From Acanthosoma haemorrhoidale (lineage: Eukaryota > Arthropoda > Insecta > Hemiptera > Acanthosomatidae), in NCBI GenBank assembly GCA_930367205.1, contig OV884011.1:90257474-90321473 (forward strand): a stretch of DNA of 64,000 nt. Direction: 5' to 3'. This document shows positions 11,613 to 22,984 of this stretch, piece by piece. The notes below the pieces were generated by a model that worked only from the letters and a program-made list of their open reading frames with translations, was not told where the DNA came from and ran no database searches. The position numbers and the translations under genes are program-made. Positions within the stretch are counted from its first letter, which is position 1. Every line of letters begins with the position of its first letter.

Positions 11613-11671
11613 GGTGAATTCATTCATTGCGGGAACGTTTAAGATGAATTCCCACAATCAATGAATTCACC
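11613..11671. repeat. near-perfect hairpin, 23-bp arms
   Basis: The left arm at 11613-11635 begins GGTGAATTCATTCATTG and ends GGGAA. The right arm at 11649-11671 begins TTCCCACAATCAATG and ends ACC. The arms pair over 23 positions with two mismatches, around a 13-nt loop. The surrounding DNA lacks such pairing. Confidence 0.85.
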
Positions 11672-14010
11672 TCATTGAACACACGAAAAAAAAAAATCAA
11701 CGAATAAATAAATAACAGTGAAATGTCTTACGACTTGAGTAGTTTTTTGTAAATCGTCGGATACTGTCACGCGTGAGAAAAATGTTGGCGTGCATCTGAT
11801 CGATGTGCAGGATGATGAGGAATGTAGTAGGGTACATAAGGAGTACAATCAGATGATTTATCTGCCGATTCCCTATGACCACTATTTAGATAATCCCTCT
11901 TAAAATTATGGAATGTCTCACGGTTTCAGGAGATCAGAGACAGGTTCACAAGGTGACCCAGTAGGGGTGCGAGCAACGCTGGAAGTATAGATAGCTCACT
12001 TCACACCGCCTCCCGGTTGGAGTAAGGGGAATGACATCGGCCGACAGGCAATATCAGACAAGCACTCATCAGGCAGAGGAGCCTTAGCTCGAAGATGAAA
12101 AGCCGGGAACGCATTTGTTGACAATGGAACATAGTTTTCCATTTGTTGTTTTGCCAATATTCCAGTATATGTCCTGGTATAGCTAGTTCCTCAATGGAAT
12201 AATTGGCAGTAATGACGCTACAGTTTTGATCCACTGAATATTTCCTGCATCTTTTTTTGGCCTTTAGCTTGTGAAAAAAATACTCATTTTTATCTGGGTC
12301 ATAATATAAATAATAATAATAAAATATAATTCATAATATAAAATAATCATTCATAGGGGGTTCTACTTGTACTCGGTTTTGGTAGGGAAAGTTATTTTTC
12401 ATCTTCTATTGTCAAGTTTATCGAGTGGAACGAAAATGCAAAAAAAGTAATTGCATTAAAAAAAAGAATGGTTTCATATTTGGGTTAGCAAAAAAATTAA
12501 GGTCAAAATTAAGAAAGTTCGCGGAATATTTCAAGTCCTTTACGATTTACTTACTTTATTACTTATTATAATTTACTTTTAAGATTACTGTGAAACTGAA
12601 TAGGTAGGGGGGACGGATAAATGCGTTGCACACATAAACCATTGACTGTTTGAAAAAATAATCAATAGGCAATCGATAATACACAACAATCAATTAGTGT
12701 ATTGTGACAATCGAAGCCAATCCAGGTTCATACCCGCCAGCTCCTTAGCGAGTGCTTCCAGTGGCAGGTCTGTGAACTAACTAGCTCTGTCTCATTAAAC
12801 TGGCTCGTGATAATTTATTTATTAAAATAATTTGCAAAAGGTGTGTAACATGTTACTGCCACACATAAATCAAAATTAATCAGTTGTTTCCGATCAGAGG
12901 AGAAAGTAGCTTCTGCTAGTAGTATTGTCATCAATAATGTTGCTGCAACATCCGATAAGATGTTTGTTCAAAAATGGAGCGCTATATTTAGTTCAAGATC
13001 GATAGTAAAAATGTTGTTGATATGTTATAATAAAAATAAATGATTACTTTAAAATAAATATGTGTATGTTTTTCCTATTCCAAATAACTACTAAAAAATT
13101 TCTTTAAGTAACAGTGGGTTCCGTGTTGCTCGCGGTCCCAAGACCCCTGGTCTTTAACAAGTCTCATTTTTATTACTATTAGCATAAACTGTCATTACTT
13201 AATGTTTTATTGTTAACACTTGCTCCTCACTTTGACGTTTGATTCTCACTATGAGACTTAATAAATGAAGCCGTTGGACAGATGAAGTAGTAGGCGGCTT
13301 TCGTAGCGGCACTCTAGGAGGACAGTCGAATCCGGATCCATTTGACTGCACCACTAATGAGCGAGATAATCACCTCCGCGTCACTCCACCCTCTCGATTA
13401 ATTACACTCTGTCTAGTTCCACCGCCCCGCTTAATCGCTTTTTCTCTTCCTCTCTTTCTTTTTATTTTCTTTCTTTTTTATTTAAATGGAAAAGTAATTG
13501 AGGACGGATATTGGTGAGCCTCTTCAGCGTTAGCGGTGACTCGGGAGTCCCTCTTAATGAAACACTCTCCGAAGACATTTGCCAGGATGCCGACGTGGGA
13601 GCTCTTCTCGGAACATCGTCAGCTGCTCTAACTCATCTTAATTGCTTCTGTAGCCCAATCAACATTTTAAATTTCAGCATATATTGACCTGCTGGCATTA
13701 TGAAGTTCTGGTCTGATTTCATCGCTGAGCCCGAAGAGAGTCGCTTTCAAACAGGTTTATGGTGATCATTTGTTTGTCTGTGTGTTCCGCATTAGTAGCC
13801 ATAATGGGTATACACCGTTATAGTTTCGCCGAGAACACTACCTCGGGTTACGCAGTATTAAGTAATATTTTAGTTAGACTAGTCACGAAATAATGTCCTG
13901 ATGCTTAAGGATGAATCAGAACTGATGACAAAAAGATTTAACCGAGCATAATTAGCTCAGATGTTTTGGGATACTTGCACTTTTCTTATGTATCTCACAT
14001 AATTTTCTGT
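11672..14010. other. non-coding DNA
   Basis: No gene recognised. From 13280 to 13680 the sequence is more GC-balanced and lacks repeats, as seen for single-copy regulatory DNA or an untranslated exon, but nothing in it proves either. Confidence 0.35.
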
Positions 14011-14020
14011 CCCATGAACC

Positions 14021-14080
14021 GGCCCGCTCAATTGGTAAGACTGTGGTGTCTCCTATAGTCTGAACGTCCCAGAACACTGA
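14021..14080 (+). repeat. tRNA-like stretch, possible SINE head
   Basis: GGCCCGCTCAATTGGTAAGA resembles the acceptor/D-arm start of a tRNA with an A-box-like GCTCAATTGG. About 35 bases later TGAACGTCCC is a weak B-box match. No acceptor stem closes, so this is not a working tRNA gene. A decayed tRNA-derived SINE is the likeliest reading. Confidence 0.3.
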
Positions 14081-14649
14081 ATGAATGATCAATTCTAGGA
14101 ATTAAGAAAACCTAATCATGATTATCGTCTATGATGCATATTGGTTTTGGATTCCAGTGTTGTGTTAGTAATATAAGGATTAGCCCTCCTGGTGATTTGT
14201 GACACGTTATTATACATAAGGGATTTCATAATATTTTGTTTCAAACAGCTAGTTGTGGTTTTTCCATATGTGTAGAAGCATTCAGCGAGTCTACGAACAT
14301 GTACGAAGGGTCATTTGGAGTGTCTTTGCGTGTCTTTCGGACTCCGACCCATGGTGTGCATATTATAAAATTAGCTGCCCAAAAGGTAATTGGTCGAAAG
14401 AGGGCTTAGAATTAAGAACACTTGCAATTGCAGGGAAATACAGATATGCCAGGAAAATCTCTTGTAAATAACATGCTGGATTTATAATTTATAAATATTA
14501 TATTGTCATCTTTATTATACAATTTGTTGATGCTTGACATTTACAAGTGTATATTTTCACTGTGGTTTGTTAAATAACACTTAAACATTTAGATAATATT
14601 TTTATTGGCAACTAAATCATATTTTTTTTTAAGAATCCCTTATTAAAGT

Positions 14650-15600
14650 CAAAATTTAGCAGAATGTAGATTCTGACAATATGAATCTATTTACAATAGT
14701 TCGTTATATTATATGTCTTGTAGTGCACCTACATTATATATAATTTTTGAAACAATATGGTTATAGTTTAGAATGCTATGTTCTTGGAACACTCTCTGAT
14801 AATAAAATGAGGTGATAGGGCTCACTTTACGAATAATTAAGACTAAAACCTTACACTTCAATCTAAAGAAAACAAAAACTTAACCTACTTTTCCCGGAAA
14901 GTCTGTTGCCATCGATGCGGTAAGGGTGGTGGGGTCATAATGTTAAACACTCGGTTTGTCAGGTGCTGCAACGAGTCAAAGAACATGATTTATCTTTGGA
15001 GGAAAACTCACCCACCGACGGCACACCCAGAAACGGGTGCAGGTCGGCGTTCTTTAACCTCTTGAAAGAGGTACGTATGACCACTTTTCTCATGATACTG
15101 TTCTGTATTGTTGAAAACATTTGGCTGTACTGTCTGCTAAGTAAGTAGTGAGTGAGTGGGGTCTCGTACAGAAGTGCAAGACACATTTATTTACTCGTGT
15201 CATACAGTTGGAGACGCAGAGACTAGACTCAATAAGTGCGATATACTTGTGTAGTTATTTTTCTATTTCGTTTTCTATAAGCGTAGAGAAATGAAGCTGC
15301 CCATCCGTTATTATATCTAGATAGTGTACATTGCGACAGCCGGTGAGTTCTCTTGCCCTCCTATAGTATAGGATTTTGGCAAATGTTTTTCCCTTTTGGG
15401 AGGGTGAGGGTTACGTGTCTTTCCGGTGTTCATACTGACGTTTAACTTGCCCAGCCTGTCCACTGATTACATGACAAACTGACTCGGCCTATGGAAGAGC
15501 TCTTTTTGCAATTTTCTACTGCCGTAAATCACAATGTCGTTGGCGAAAAATATTAGAGTAGCATTATTGCTATTCGTAGGACACTGTATCAGTAAGAAGT
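14650..15600 (-). mobile_element. jockey-like ORF2 end and 3' UTR (copy A)
   Basis: The minus strand reads, from high to low coordinates, an RT palm motif C as FFANDIVIY (15525-15550), then a KLNVS stretch, a KNxxP-like KREK region, a C-terminal tail with TRLLYGAPLFCTR and AAPDKPSV, and a 3' UTR. Family members have FADD at motif C; here the second catalytic aspartate position reads FAND, so Asn replaces the first Asp of the pair. The 3' UTR carries a decayed form of the family stem-loop (AGTGAGCCCTATCACC, 14810-14825) and a TGTAG-TGCAC-CTACA stem-loop (14719-14733). Frameshifts and stops abound. The 5' part is missing and no clear poly(A) was placed. Confidence 0.8.
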
Positions 15601-18600
15601 ACATAATATTTATTTATGAAGTCGTTTTTGTGATTGAGGATATTATTGGACAGTATCGAATGATTGAATAGATCTCTCAACACAGTCGCTACAGTTTGCA
15701 TATAGCAAGTACTAAACAGAAAGAGGTAATAACGGAATCAAAAGGAAAAAAATTGAAATCTATTAAACAAAAAAAAAACGCCTTTCGCTTTCTAACGAGT
15801 TTTATTATCACTTCAACATTGACATATTTTATATTGGAGAATTAGATCAGTTAGTCACTAGTAAAAGGGCGTAATTTATGTTGGTTTGTCATCACCCTTG
15901 TGCACCTTCGCAAATACCCTTGCACATACACAGGCTCCCTAACCTGAAACAACAACAGGTTTGCGCTCTATTCTCACCAGTGTTGGAAGGCACCGAACCT
16001 GGTAAATATAAGCCCACCAAAAGTGAGGATTGAACCACATTTAATAATATTCAATTCATTATTGGTAACGTAGTTTCAAAAATAAAGGCTTAAATATCTC
16101 CATTTATATTTAATATTTTATATTACTTTTAAGAGGAATCACACTAAAAAATTAAAAATAAATTAAGGCCAATTTTAAACATTCTTCTTGTTACTTCATC
16201 GTCAATAGTGTTAAAATTATTACATGAAAAATGAATATACACTATTATTAATTACTACAATCAATTTAAGCTAATTGTGTGGAAAATGGGGCCACTTAAA
16301 AAATTCAGGTAGTTGGCGGACTAGTTGGTAGCAGTGACGTAACAGGTGGATCAGGTAGAGTAGGTCCGGTCACGAGCGTCTCATTCACTGGGACGTCGTG
16401 ACCTCTTCATTCGTGACCTTGGCCCTCTAACCCCCCGAGGTAAACGGTACATCCACGCACTGATGCACCCTCATCAGCTCTCTCTCTGCCTACCCTTCGT
16501 TCTAATGGCTGTAGCATTAGGCTGCATTATCCCCGGTAACATATGCTAAATGGAGGACTCGCTGACCACGCTCTTGAGAACATAACGAGATCTACGTTAA
16601 CGACTTTCCACCATTCGAATCTCACTGAATCATTTCCATTTTTGAAAATAAGACGCAACAGTTGGCAGGAGAGGTCTGAGTTCAATTCAATGAGAGATTG
16701 TACTTGATCTCGTGGCGAATAAACGCGTTCTCAATTTGGTAAGAATGAAGAAATATAAAAGGTAGATTAAAATCCACTCTTAAAATTTCCACCAATTCTC
16801 AAGAGATTCTCCTGCTTGGTAGGTAAATATGATGTCATTTTAGCTGAGTGGAAAAGCATGATGCTATTGATCGTGAGATTAATATTAAAAATACTGTATT
16901 TTTTATTTTGCTAATACTTTTAAAAATAAGAGGGTCAATGCCAGAACTACTGATACTTTTTTTTATATGATACACCACTAGCTCCTATTTCATCAAATCT
17001 TCCTGCTTACTGCAAGGCATGGAATGTAAATAGAAAAGTCTAAAACCGTGTAGTAGTAAGAATTATTTTAACGCATAATATGTTTTATGGGAGGGGTATT
17101 GACAAGAAAACTGTAATGATAAATCGTCACATGGTTGTGGTTTTTGAAAACAAGGCACATGAGCTACTTTATTGGGTTTTAGTTGTTGGTGGGCAGTAAG
17201 TGCTTGCGTTTCGTTCATTAAAATTGATATATCATCAAATAAAGATGATAGCAAAAAAGGTGGTTATTATATTACGGGTAATCAATAAACGTGTCATAAA
17301 GGAAATACAATATAACTTAACCAACACAAAAAAAAAAAACGCCAGCGGAGAACATAGCTCTAGTTTGGCCAAAAAAGTCAATAAATTAGCGAGTAAAAAA
17401 CTAAAACACACCTTGTCTTTTTTGTCTACCCACCATTGATATAATCCTGTTCTAGCATTTTCGGAAGCACACGCTATTCTTATCAATACTGATCATGCTT
17501 ACAACTCAGGAAGTGTCGAACCTGTATTGTGGAAAGACAAAACAAGGTGTCTTTTATTTCATTGTTAACAACCCACAACCAGCTAAAATATCAATAGTTA
17601 GAAAATACTGTCGTTAATGATCAGTTATTACAGAATAAAGAAAATATATATTACCTTTTGTTTCTTTTTCCTTGATTTACAATATACCTCAATGAAACAC
17701 CCTGTAAAAATTTTAAAAATAAACGGTATTATAGTTTGTTTCAGGAGAAAAGAAATTTGGTTTAGTTTAGTATTATCATTTAAGTTATTTGATGTGAGGA
17801 CGTCTAGTAGAGTCTTATAACTTTGGATGACCGGACATACCAATTCTTAGTCAAATTCATTCGATTCATTCCACGAACGGTATCTAATCAAGAAATAAAT
17901 TGTAAACGTGTGTTTTATTACTGATCCCATTTACATGTCACTCTATTTATGGCCCTTGAGCAAACAATTTGTCAATTGAGACGTATAGCCTTTTAACTAT
18001 TAACTAAAGACTTAAAGCAGGGACGCAAGGGACGTCCATACTCTCATCTGCATCCGCCTACACGACATCTTTGGTATTTGTTTCTCCGCCCACGCTCGCG
18101 TGTGCAGTGACAAATTTAACTTATGCAAATTGACGAATCAATTTAACTGTTCAATATGTAAAACTTCAATATTGCCTACGATGAAAAATGACTTATGTCT
18201 AGTCGTTTGAAACCGGTCGCATGTAGTATGGCTGTATCGAGAACTGTAGAGTGTTTACACATGCCTAATGCCGAACCTCCAAAGATATTTATTACATATG
18301 GGCAATTTAGCAAAACCAAAATATGTTCGTTGATTATTTTTAATTTTAAATGGATCCATTCAATACAGTCAGTCATCGAAGGAACCACAGTTAAAAATAA
18401 CGGGGGTTTAAATCCTATTTATAGCTGGATATTAGTTTGAAACCTCCTTGGTTATAGACCAATGAAGTGAATATTGCATTTGGAAATCTATTACATATCT
18501 TCAAAACAGTAAGAATTCAAAAATAAGTAGCATTATTTTTTTAATTCCTTCATTATTATCCCTTATCCAATATTAATAAATGGGCTGTAAGAATCCAATT

Positions 18601-18955
18601 ACACCTTATATAAGGTATAATTTCACCCTCCCTAAATATACAGTTGTAGAGTTTAAGATTGTAAAATAGAATAAGCTGTAATAAAAATGGCTGGAAGAAA
18701 TAAAACGCACATACGTTGATTAGATTATACTATGCTCTTAGATGTTTGAAATACTTCCAGTTTACGTTTGAAATCATAAATATTGACATATAAACTGTTT
18801 CAAGATGCTTAGGGCCCACTTATCAAGCCCTGAACCTATTAACACACTCAACTAATACTAACACTCATCAACCATTCATGGGAAGCAGTTAAAATAAACG
18901 TGTTGCGATTTTATTTAAGTTTGGTACTCAGAAATCTAGTGGTCCATAGTTTACA
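15601..18955. other. non-coding AT-rich DNA
   Basis: Nothing recognised. Small overlapping open frames occur on both strands, all shorter than 85 codons and without motifs. A GC-balanced patch at 16310-16600 contains no recognisable exon. Confidence 0.4.
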
Positions 18956-18959
18956 GTTT

Positions 18960-19850
18960 GGCAAACAAGAAGCTACAGGAATGGTGGCTCCAACCTAAAA
19001 CAGAGCCTGCAAGCAACTGCGGCATTTCGTTCGAGCCCAATGGCAAGTGTACTTAAAGCAGGGACTTTGCCGTTATCCTTCAGACAGAAAATGACTATTA
19101 TGCTTTATTTCACGATATTCACTGCAAACACATTCCATTGGCTAAATCAATTATGCCCAGATCAAATGCTATTTACACTTGAACGACTTCAATCAACCAT
19201 TCCGAAAACTCCATAAACAGTAAACCTGCATATTCGAACCAAAATTACATGACATCAAAATTCCGATTCGGATTCCGCTCTAAAAATCAATGCGAAATCC
19301 TCTTAAACAATGAAGAATATAGATGCGGGTAGCTCTTCTTTTGGCTTCCATCTCAATCTGATGCCGAAGGTAACCTATTGACACGACGGCCAACAACAGA
19401 CCCCCTCAAGCAAAGGTGCTCCATCGGTGCTGAATGACACGACAAGATGTTAGGATAAAACATTGAGAGCAATCTAAGGCACAGCAGACCGAACCGCTTG
19501 CCATTCGAAGCTTGTAGAGTTACTACCTGTTCAGAAGAGTAGAAGTATTGTGGACTCACCTAAGAATAGGACAAACAGCCCTGCAACCGATGTGCAGATA
19601 CTGCGGTTTAAGACTTACCGTTGTCCACATCCTCACCAACACGCCCAGGGGAGGGAGCATCGCAGATTTCCGACCAACATCGGTGAATTTCTAAATGAAG
19701 ACTGTACTCTATTGAAGAAACTATTCAAATTTTAAATGACTCTAAGTCAATGAATATGTCTTGATGTATGTAAATAATCATTTGTCATATAGTTTTGATT
19801 TGGACATCAATGAACCTAGTGTTTTAACTGTCAAAATAAATAAATAAATT
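18960..19850 (+). mobile_element. LINE 3' end of the RNase H/CCHC type, (TAAA)n tail
   Basis: The plus strand first reads AAFRSSPMASVLKAGTLPLS, matching the 'GAFRTSP..SLY.EAGE.PL..RR' block that precedes RNase H in I- and R1-group or related LINEs. The RNase H core itself seems deleted. From 19545 the C-terminus follows: THLRIGQTALQPMCRYCGLR then LTVVHIL, equivalent to 'LRIGHTRLTH....PP.C..C...LTV.HIL..C'. After a frameshift it continues FLNEDCTLLKKLFKF. The 3' UTR ends in AAATAAATAAATAAATT near 19850, the simple-repeat tail expected of this group. Stops and shifts show decay. Confidence 0.72.
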
Positions 19851-21689
19851 TCCCGATTACACAAATAAATATAAATTCACGACTGACTATGAACTCTATG
19901 ATTAATGATAATAATTACAGTTCAGTGTATGATGAAATAGCAACATAAAAGTAGTTTTACAAAATAGTATAGACATATGCAGAATAGAAGGTGAAAAAGT
20001 AATGCAAAATTGATAAAAAGTAAGAATTGATGCAAAATTGACCATACCTTATGTTACATATGTTTTTTCATTTCTTATCATCAAAACCTGATACAGTGTG
20101 TAGCACACTAGTCGACGTTTGAAAAAATGTCGGCCAAAGCTTACATGAATCGACTGCTACGCTTTCTTTTGTGAAAAGTTTTTATTTGTACATAAAATGT
20201 GAAATGGATTAATTCTTTGACGTGAAAAATCTTTATAACTCAAAAAAAAAAAAAAAAGAAATATTAATCACGTAGAGAAACTACTAATTGATTTCGCAAC
20301 TTCAATCTTCAGTGTCATTTGACAATTCTTCATTTTCAGAACTTGATTATGAAGTAGCATCAATTACTAGCCGACAAATGTTTCTTATTTTTTCTGGAAG
20401 GACTTGTGAGATTGGAATGTATCAGTAGCATAGTTTATTTTTTGTTGCTAACTTCGAGGCCTGGTCGAGCAGTCAACTTGTTGAATTACTTTCTAATACA
20501 TGTAGAGTTAGCAACCATTGTTTTTCTTCGCATATAAACGCCTATAACTTATTTTCACCCACAAATTAAAGTGAACCATATATTTTGTTGTTTATAAACG
20601 AACGTTTATTTATTTAATTCTTGTAGAGTGTTATTCAACAACTGAATTTTAACTGTAGATGGTTTGATTCACTATTGCATTACATAATTTGCCTGAAACC
20701 TATTTGTTTTTACTTTGTTAAAATAATATCAACGGAATTGGTTTCTATTTGATCCTCATTGATGCCTAATTGCTCTTAGCCCGAAACAGAAATTTATTAC
20801 TAATTATATTACGTTTATATTTGACTTTCCAGTTAAACAAAGGAAGCTTATAAATTGAAGCTGTCCATGTTTTTTTTTCAAATAAGGACCAGTTTTATGC
20901 CGTTCCGGTGTGTATGAACACTCCAGCTCGATCGAAAACTCTTCTGATTGTTATTAAAATTGTCTTTTATTCCGTACCAACGTATAACAATTCAATATTA
21001 ATTATTTTATCACGTCCGTCAGATTAGCTTGATAGATAAAACATTAAATTTGATTATAATTTATACATACACGGATAACATTTATACTTGGTTGAATGAA
21101 ACATAATTACAGCAGACTGGATAGCAATGCCTACATAACGAAGCAGCACCAATTTTAAAGTTAAAGTTTCCAGGCTTATTACCGCAAGCGTACCTGGAAG
21201 TCTTGCGCTAAATTGAAACTGGGTGTTATAAAACCTACATTAATATTTCACTCCAGCAATTTTATGTTTTATTAACTCGCTTAGTAAAATATAGAATAAT
21301 GCTGTTTTAAAACAAAAACAGATTGTCGGAGTCGTTTACTTATCCTTGTAGAATATAGTAAATAAATGGAAGGGCGGCTGTATTTCATGGTGCTATTAAA
21401 TAAAAACTAGCTCATTATCTTTCATTTACCTGTTTATTTTTTCCAGATAATTTAAACGGCAAATATTTTATGGCCGGTTTGTGATATGACGACGTTAACG
21501 GTGTCAAACACTCATTCAATGGAAATTTATTTAAATTTTAATAAACCCACGTTAACCACAAAAATTGAGCACTGATGCAACCATAGAAAAATATAGTTAC
21601 TGGAAGTCCACATCAAGTTTACCTGACGAGGTAGACCCTCACTCCTATTCGTCTTTAACGCTCTTTACTCCTTCCGACACCCGGCAAAG
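19851..21689. other. AT-rich non-coding DNA
   Basis: No gene or element recognised. A poly(A) tract lies near 20243-20258. Confidence 0.4.
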
Positions 21690-22150
21690 TACGATACCTC
21701 AGCTTTCACTAGTTTACAGACTACTTCGAAGGACACCCCATCTCTCAATTGAAAATAAATTACCAATTTACAAAGTTATACTAAAGACAATCTGGACATA
21801 CAGAATATAGCTACAGTAAAAAAGTCGAACATCAAGCGCATACAATCATTCAAATCAAAGTCCTGAGAACAATAGTCAATGCCCCTTATTACATCAACAA
21901 CAAAACCCTTCATAACGCTCTTAATATAACCTACATTCTTGAACTCATCCCTTCCAAATTCCTGAAAATCCATCAAAACTTATCCAACCACCCTAATCCC
22001 CTAGCACAGTGTAATGCACCACACATCCCTATAATCCTTCTAGTAGACTGCAGTGGCAGTGGCCTCGTGACCTGCTATAACGCAAGAAATCAACCGTCGT
22101 TTCCGACAACTATGTAGACTGCCGAACAGAACATGTTACCTACAATAGAA
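21690..22150 (+). mobile_element. family-2 LINE ORF2 C-terminal tail
   Basis: Reads QLSLVYRLLRRTPHLSIENK, then KVILKTIWTYRI, then (after a stop and shifts) SNIKRIQSF, QSKVLRTIVNAPYY, NNKTLHNAL, ELIPSKFLKIHQNL and SNHPNPLA. This is the post-RT tail of a jockey-like LINE; the family consensus WTYGIELWGTAKKSNIK is visible in the minus-strand copy near 48 kb. At least one stop and two frameshifts break it. A second copy starts right after it, so one may have landed in the other. Confidence 0.8.
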
Positions 22151-22159
22151 AAAAAAAAA

Positions 22160-22540
22160 ATTTACAGACCATCCTAAAACCAATCTGAACTTACGGACTT
22201 GAGCTCTGAGGGACAGCAAAGCACTTCGAATCCAATGCATCTTATATTATTTTAACTTTATATTATTTCTTGGAATAACAAAAAATGCCCTATTCTACCT
22301 CACCAATAAAACCCTCCTTATTGACCTTAGTTTATCCAATAATCTTTGATACGTTGCCTATAACTTTTTGATTTTCATTGCAAAATTATTCATTCATCCT
22401 AATCTCACTGCTTGCTACCTACCTAAACCTACGATCCACCTTGAAGTGGCGATTAACTAGGAATCTTCAATAACCCATTATTGGGTGTCCTGGAAATGAC
22501 CCAGATTTCTGGAAATGCCCGGAGCGTCAGCGGCTCTCCT

Positions 22541-22635
<95 letters not shown>

Positions 22636-22760
22636 GTTCTGCTACTATCTAGTAGTAATCTGGCTGCAAGAGGGGCGAAGGGTATATTCCTGATTCACGC
22701 TCTATTCTCCTTTCCTGGGGAGCATACCGTATACTGTAAATATTTACTAAGGGTATGATC
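22160..22760 (+). mobile_element. second family-2 tail with 3' UTR
   Basis: Starts with TILKPI-TYGLEL-GTAKH (two TGG codons changed to TGA), then NALFYLTNKTLLIDLSLSN and KLFIHPNLTACYLPKPTIHL, the C-terminus of the ORF2 tail. A 3' UTR follows that matches 4.98-5.30 kb. It is interrupted by a long (CT)n tract at 22542-22631, exactly where the other copy has GCTCTCTGTC. The end is near 22755. The tandem order of two tails in the same orientation suggests nested or repeated insertion of the same family. Confidence 0.75.
22542..22631. repeat. (CT)n microsatellite, about 45 units
   Basis: Uninterrupted CT dinucleotides over about 90 bases, ending TGTCTGTTC. It lies inside the 3' UTR of a family-2 LINE. 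Confidence 0.95.
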
Positions 22761-22984
22761 GTTTATCACAATTACGCATTGCCCTGTTTGCATACTGTTT
22801 TTTTTTCAAATCATGTATATTAAACATTTTTTGATCACTACAAAATTAGGTAGGTAGCTAAAAACAGTTCCAAATTTGCTTATTTCTTTTCGTGAATATA
22901 TCTATATCGACCAGGGTAATACTTAGCTCATACATGGATCTAGAAGAAGGAAAATGTCTCTCTGCTTACGAACAATGAAGGGGT

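Larger units (their letters stand above)
10305..13149. mobile_element. possible hAT element bounded by hAT-like termini
   Basis: The left end reads CTGGGGTCCCCAACCTTT at 10305 and is followed by a GAGCACATTGTAGAT stretch. The right end, read inward on minus from 13149, begins CAGGGGTCTTGGGACCGCGA. Both resemble hAT termini of the CAGGGGTC(C/T) type. The 8-mers outside are GTCTGTGG (10297-10304) and GTCTTTAA (13150-13157), equal at 5 of 8 positions, so a target duplication is only hinted at. The two ends may belong to different insertions. No transposase was recognised inside; an LTR fragment lies at 10755-10960. Confidence 0.35.

Noticed and set aside
14021..14080. functional tRNA gene
   Set aside because: A-box-like start but no closing acceptor stem and a poor B box; kept only as a possible SINE head.
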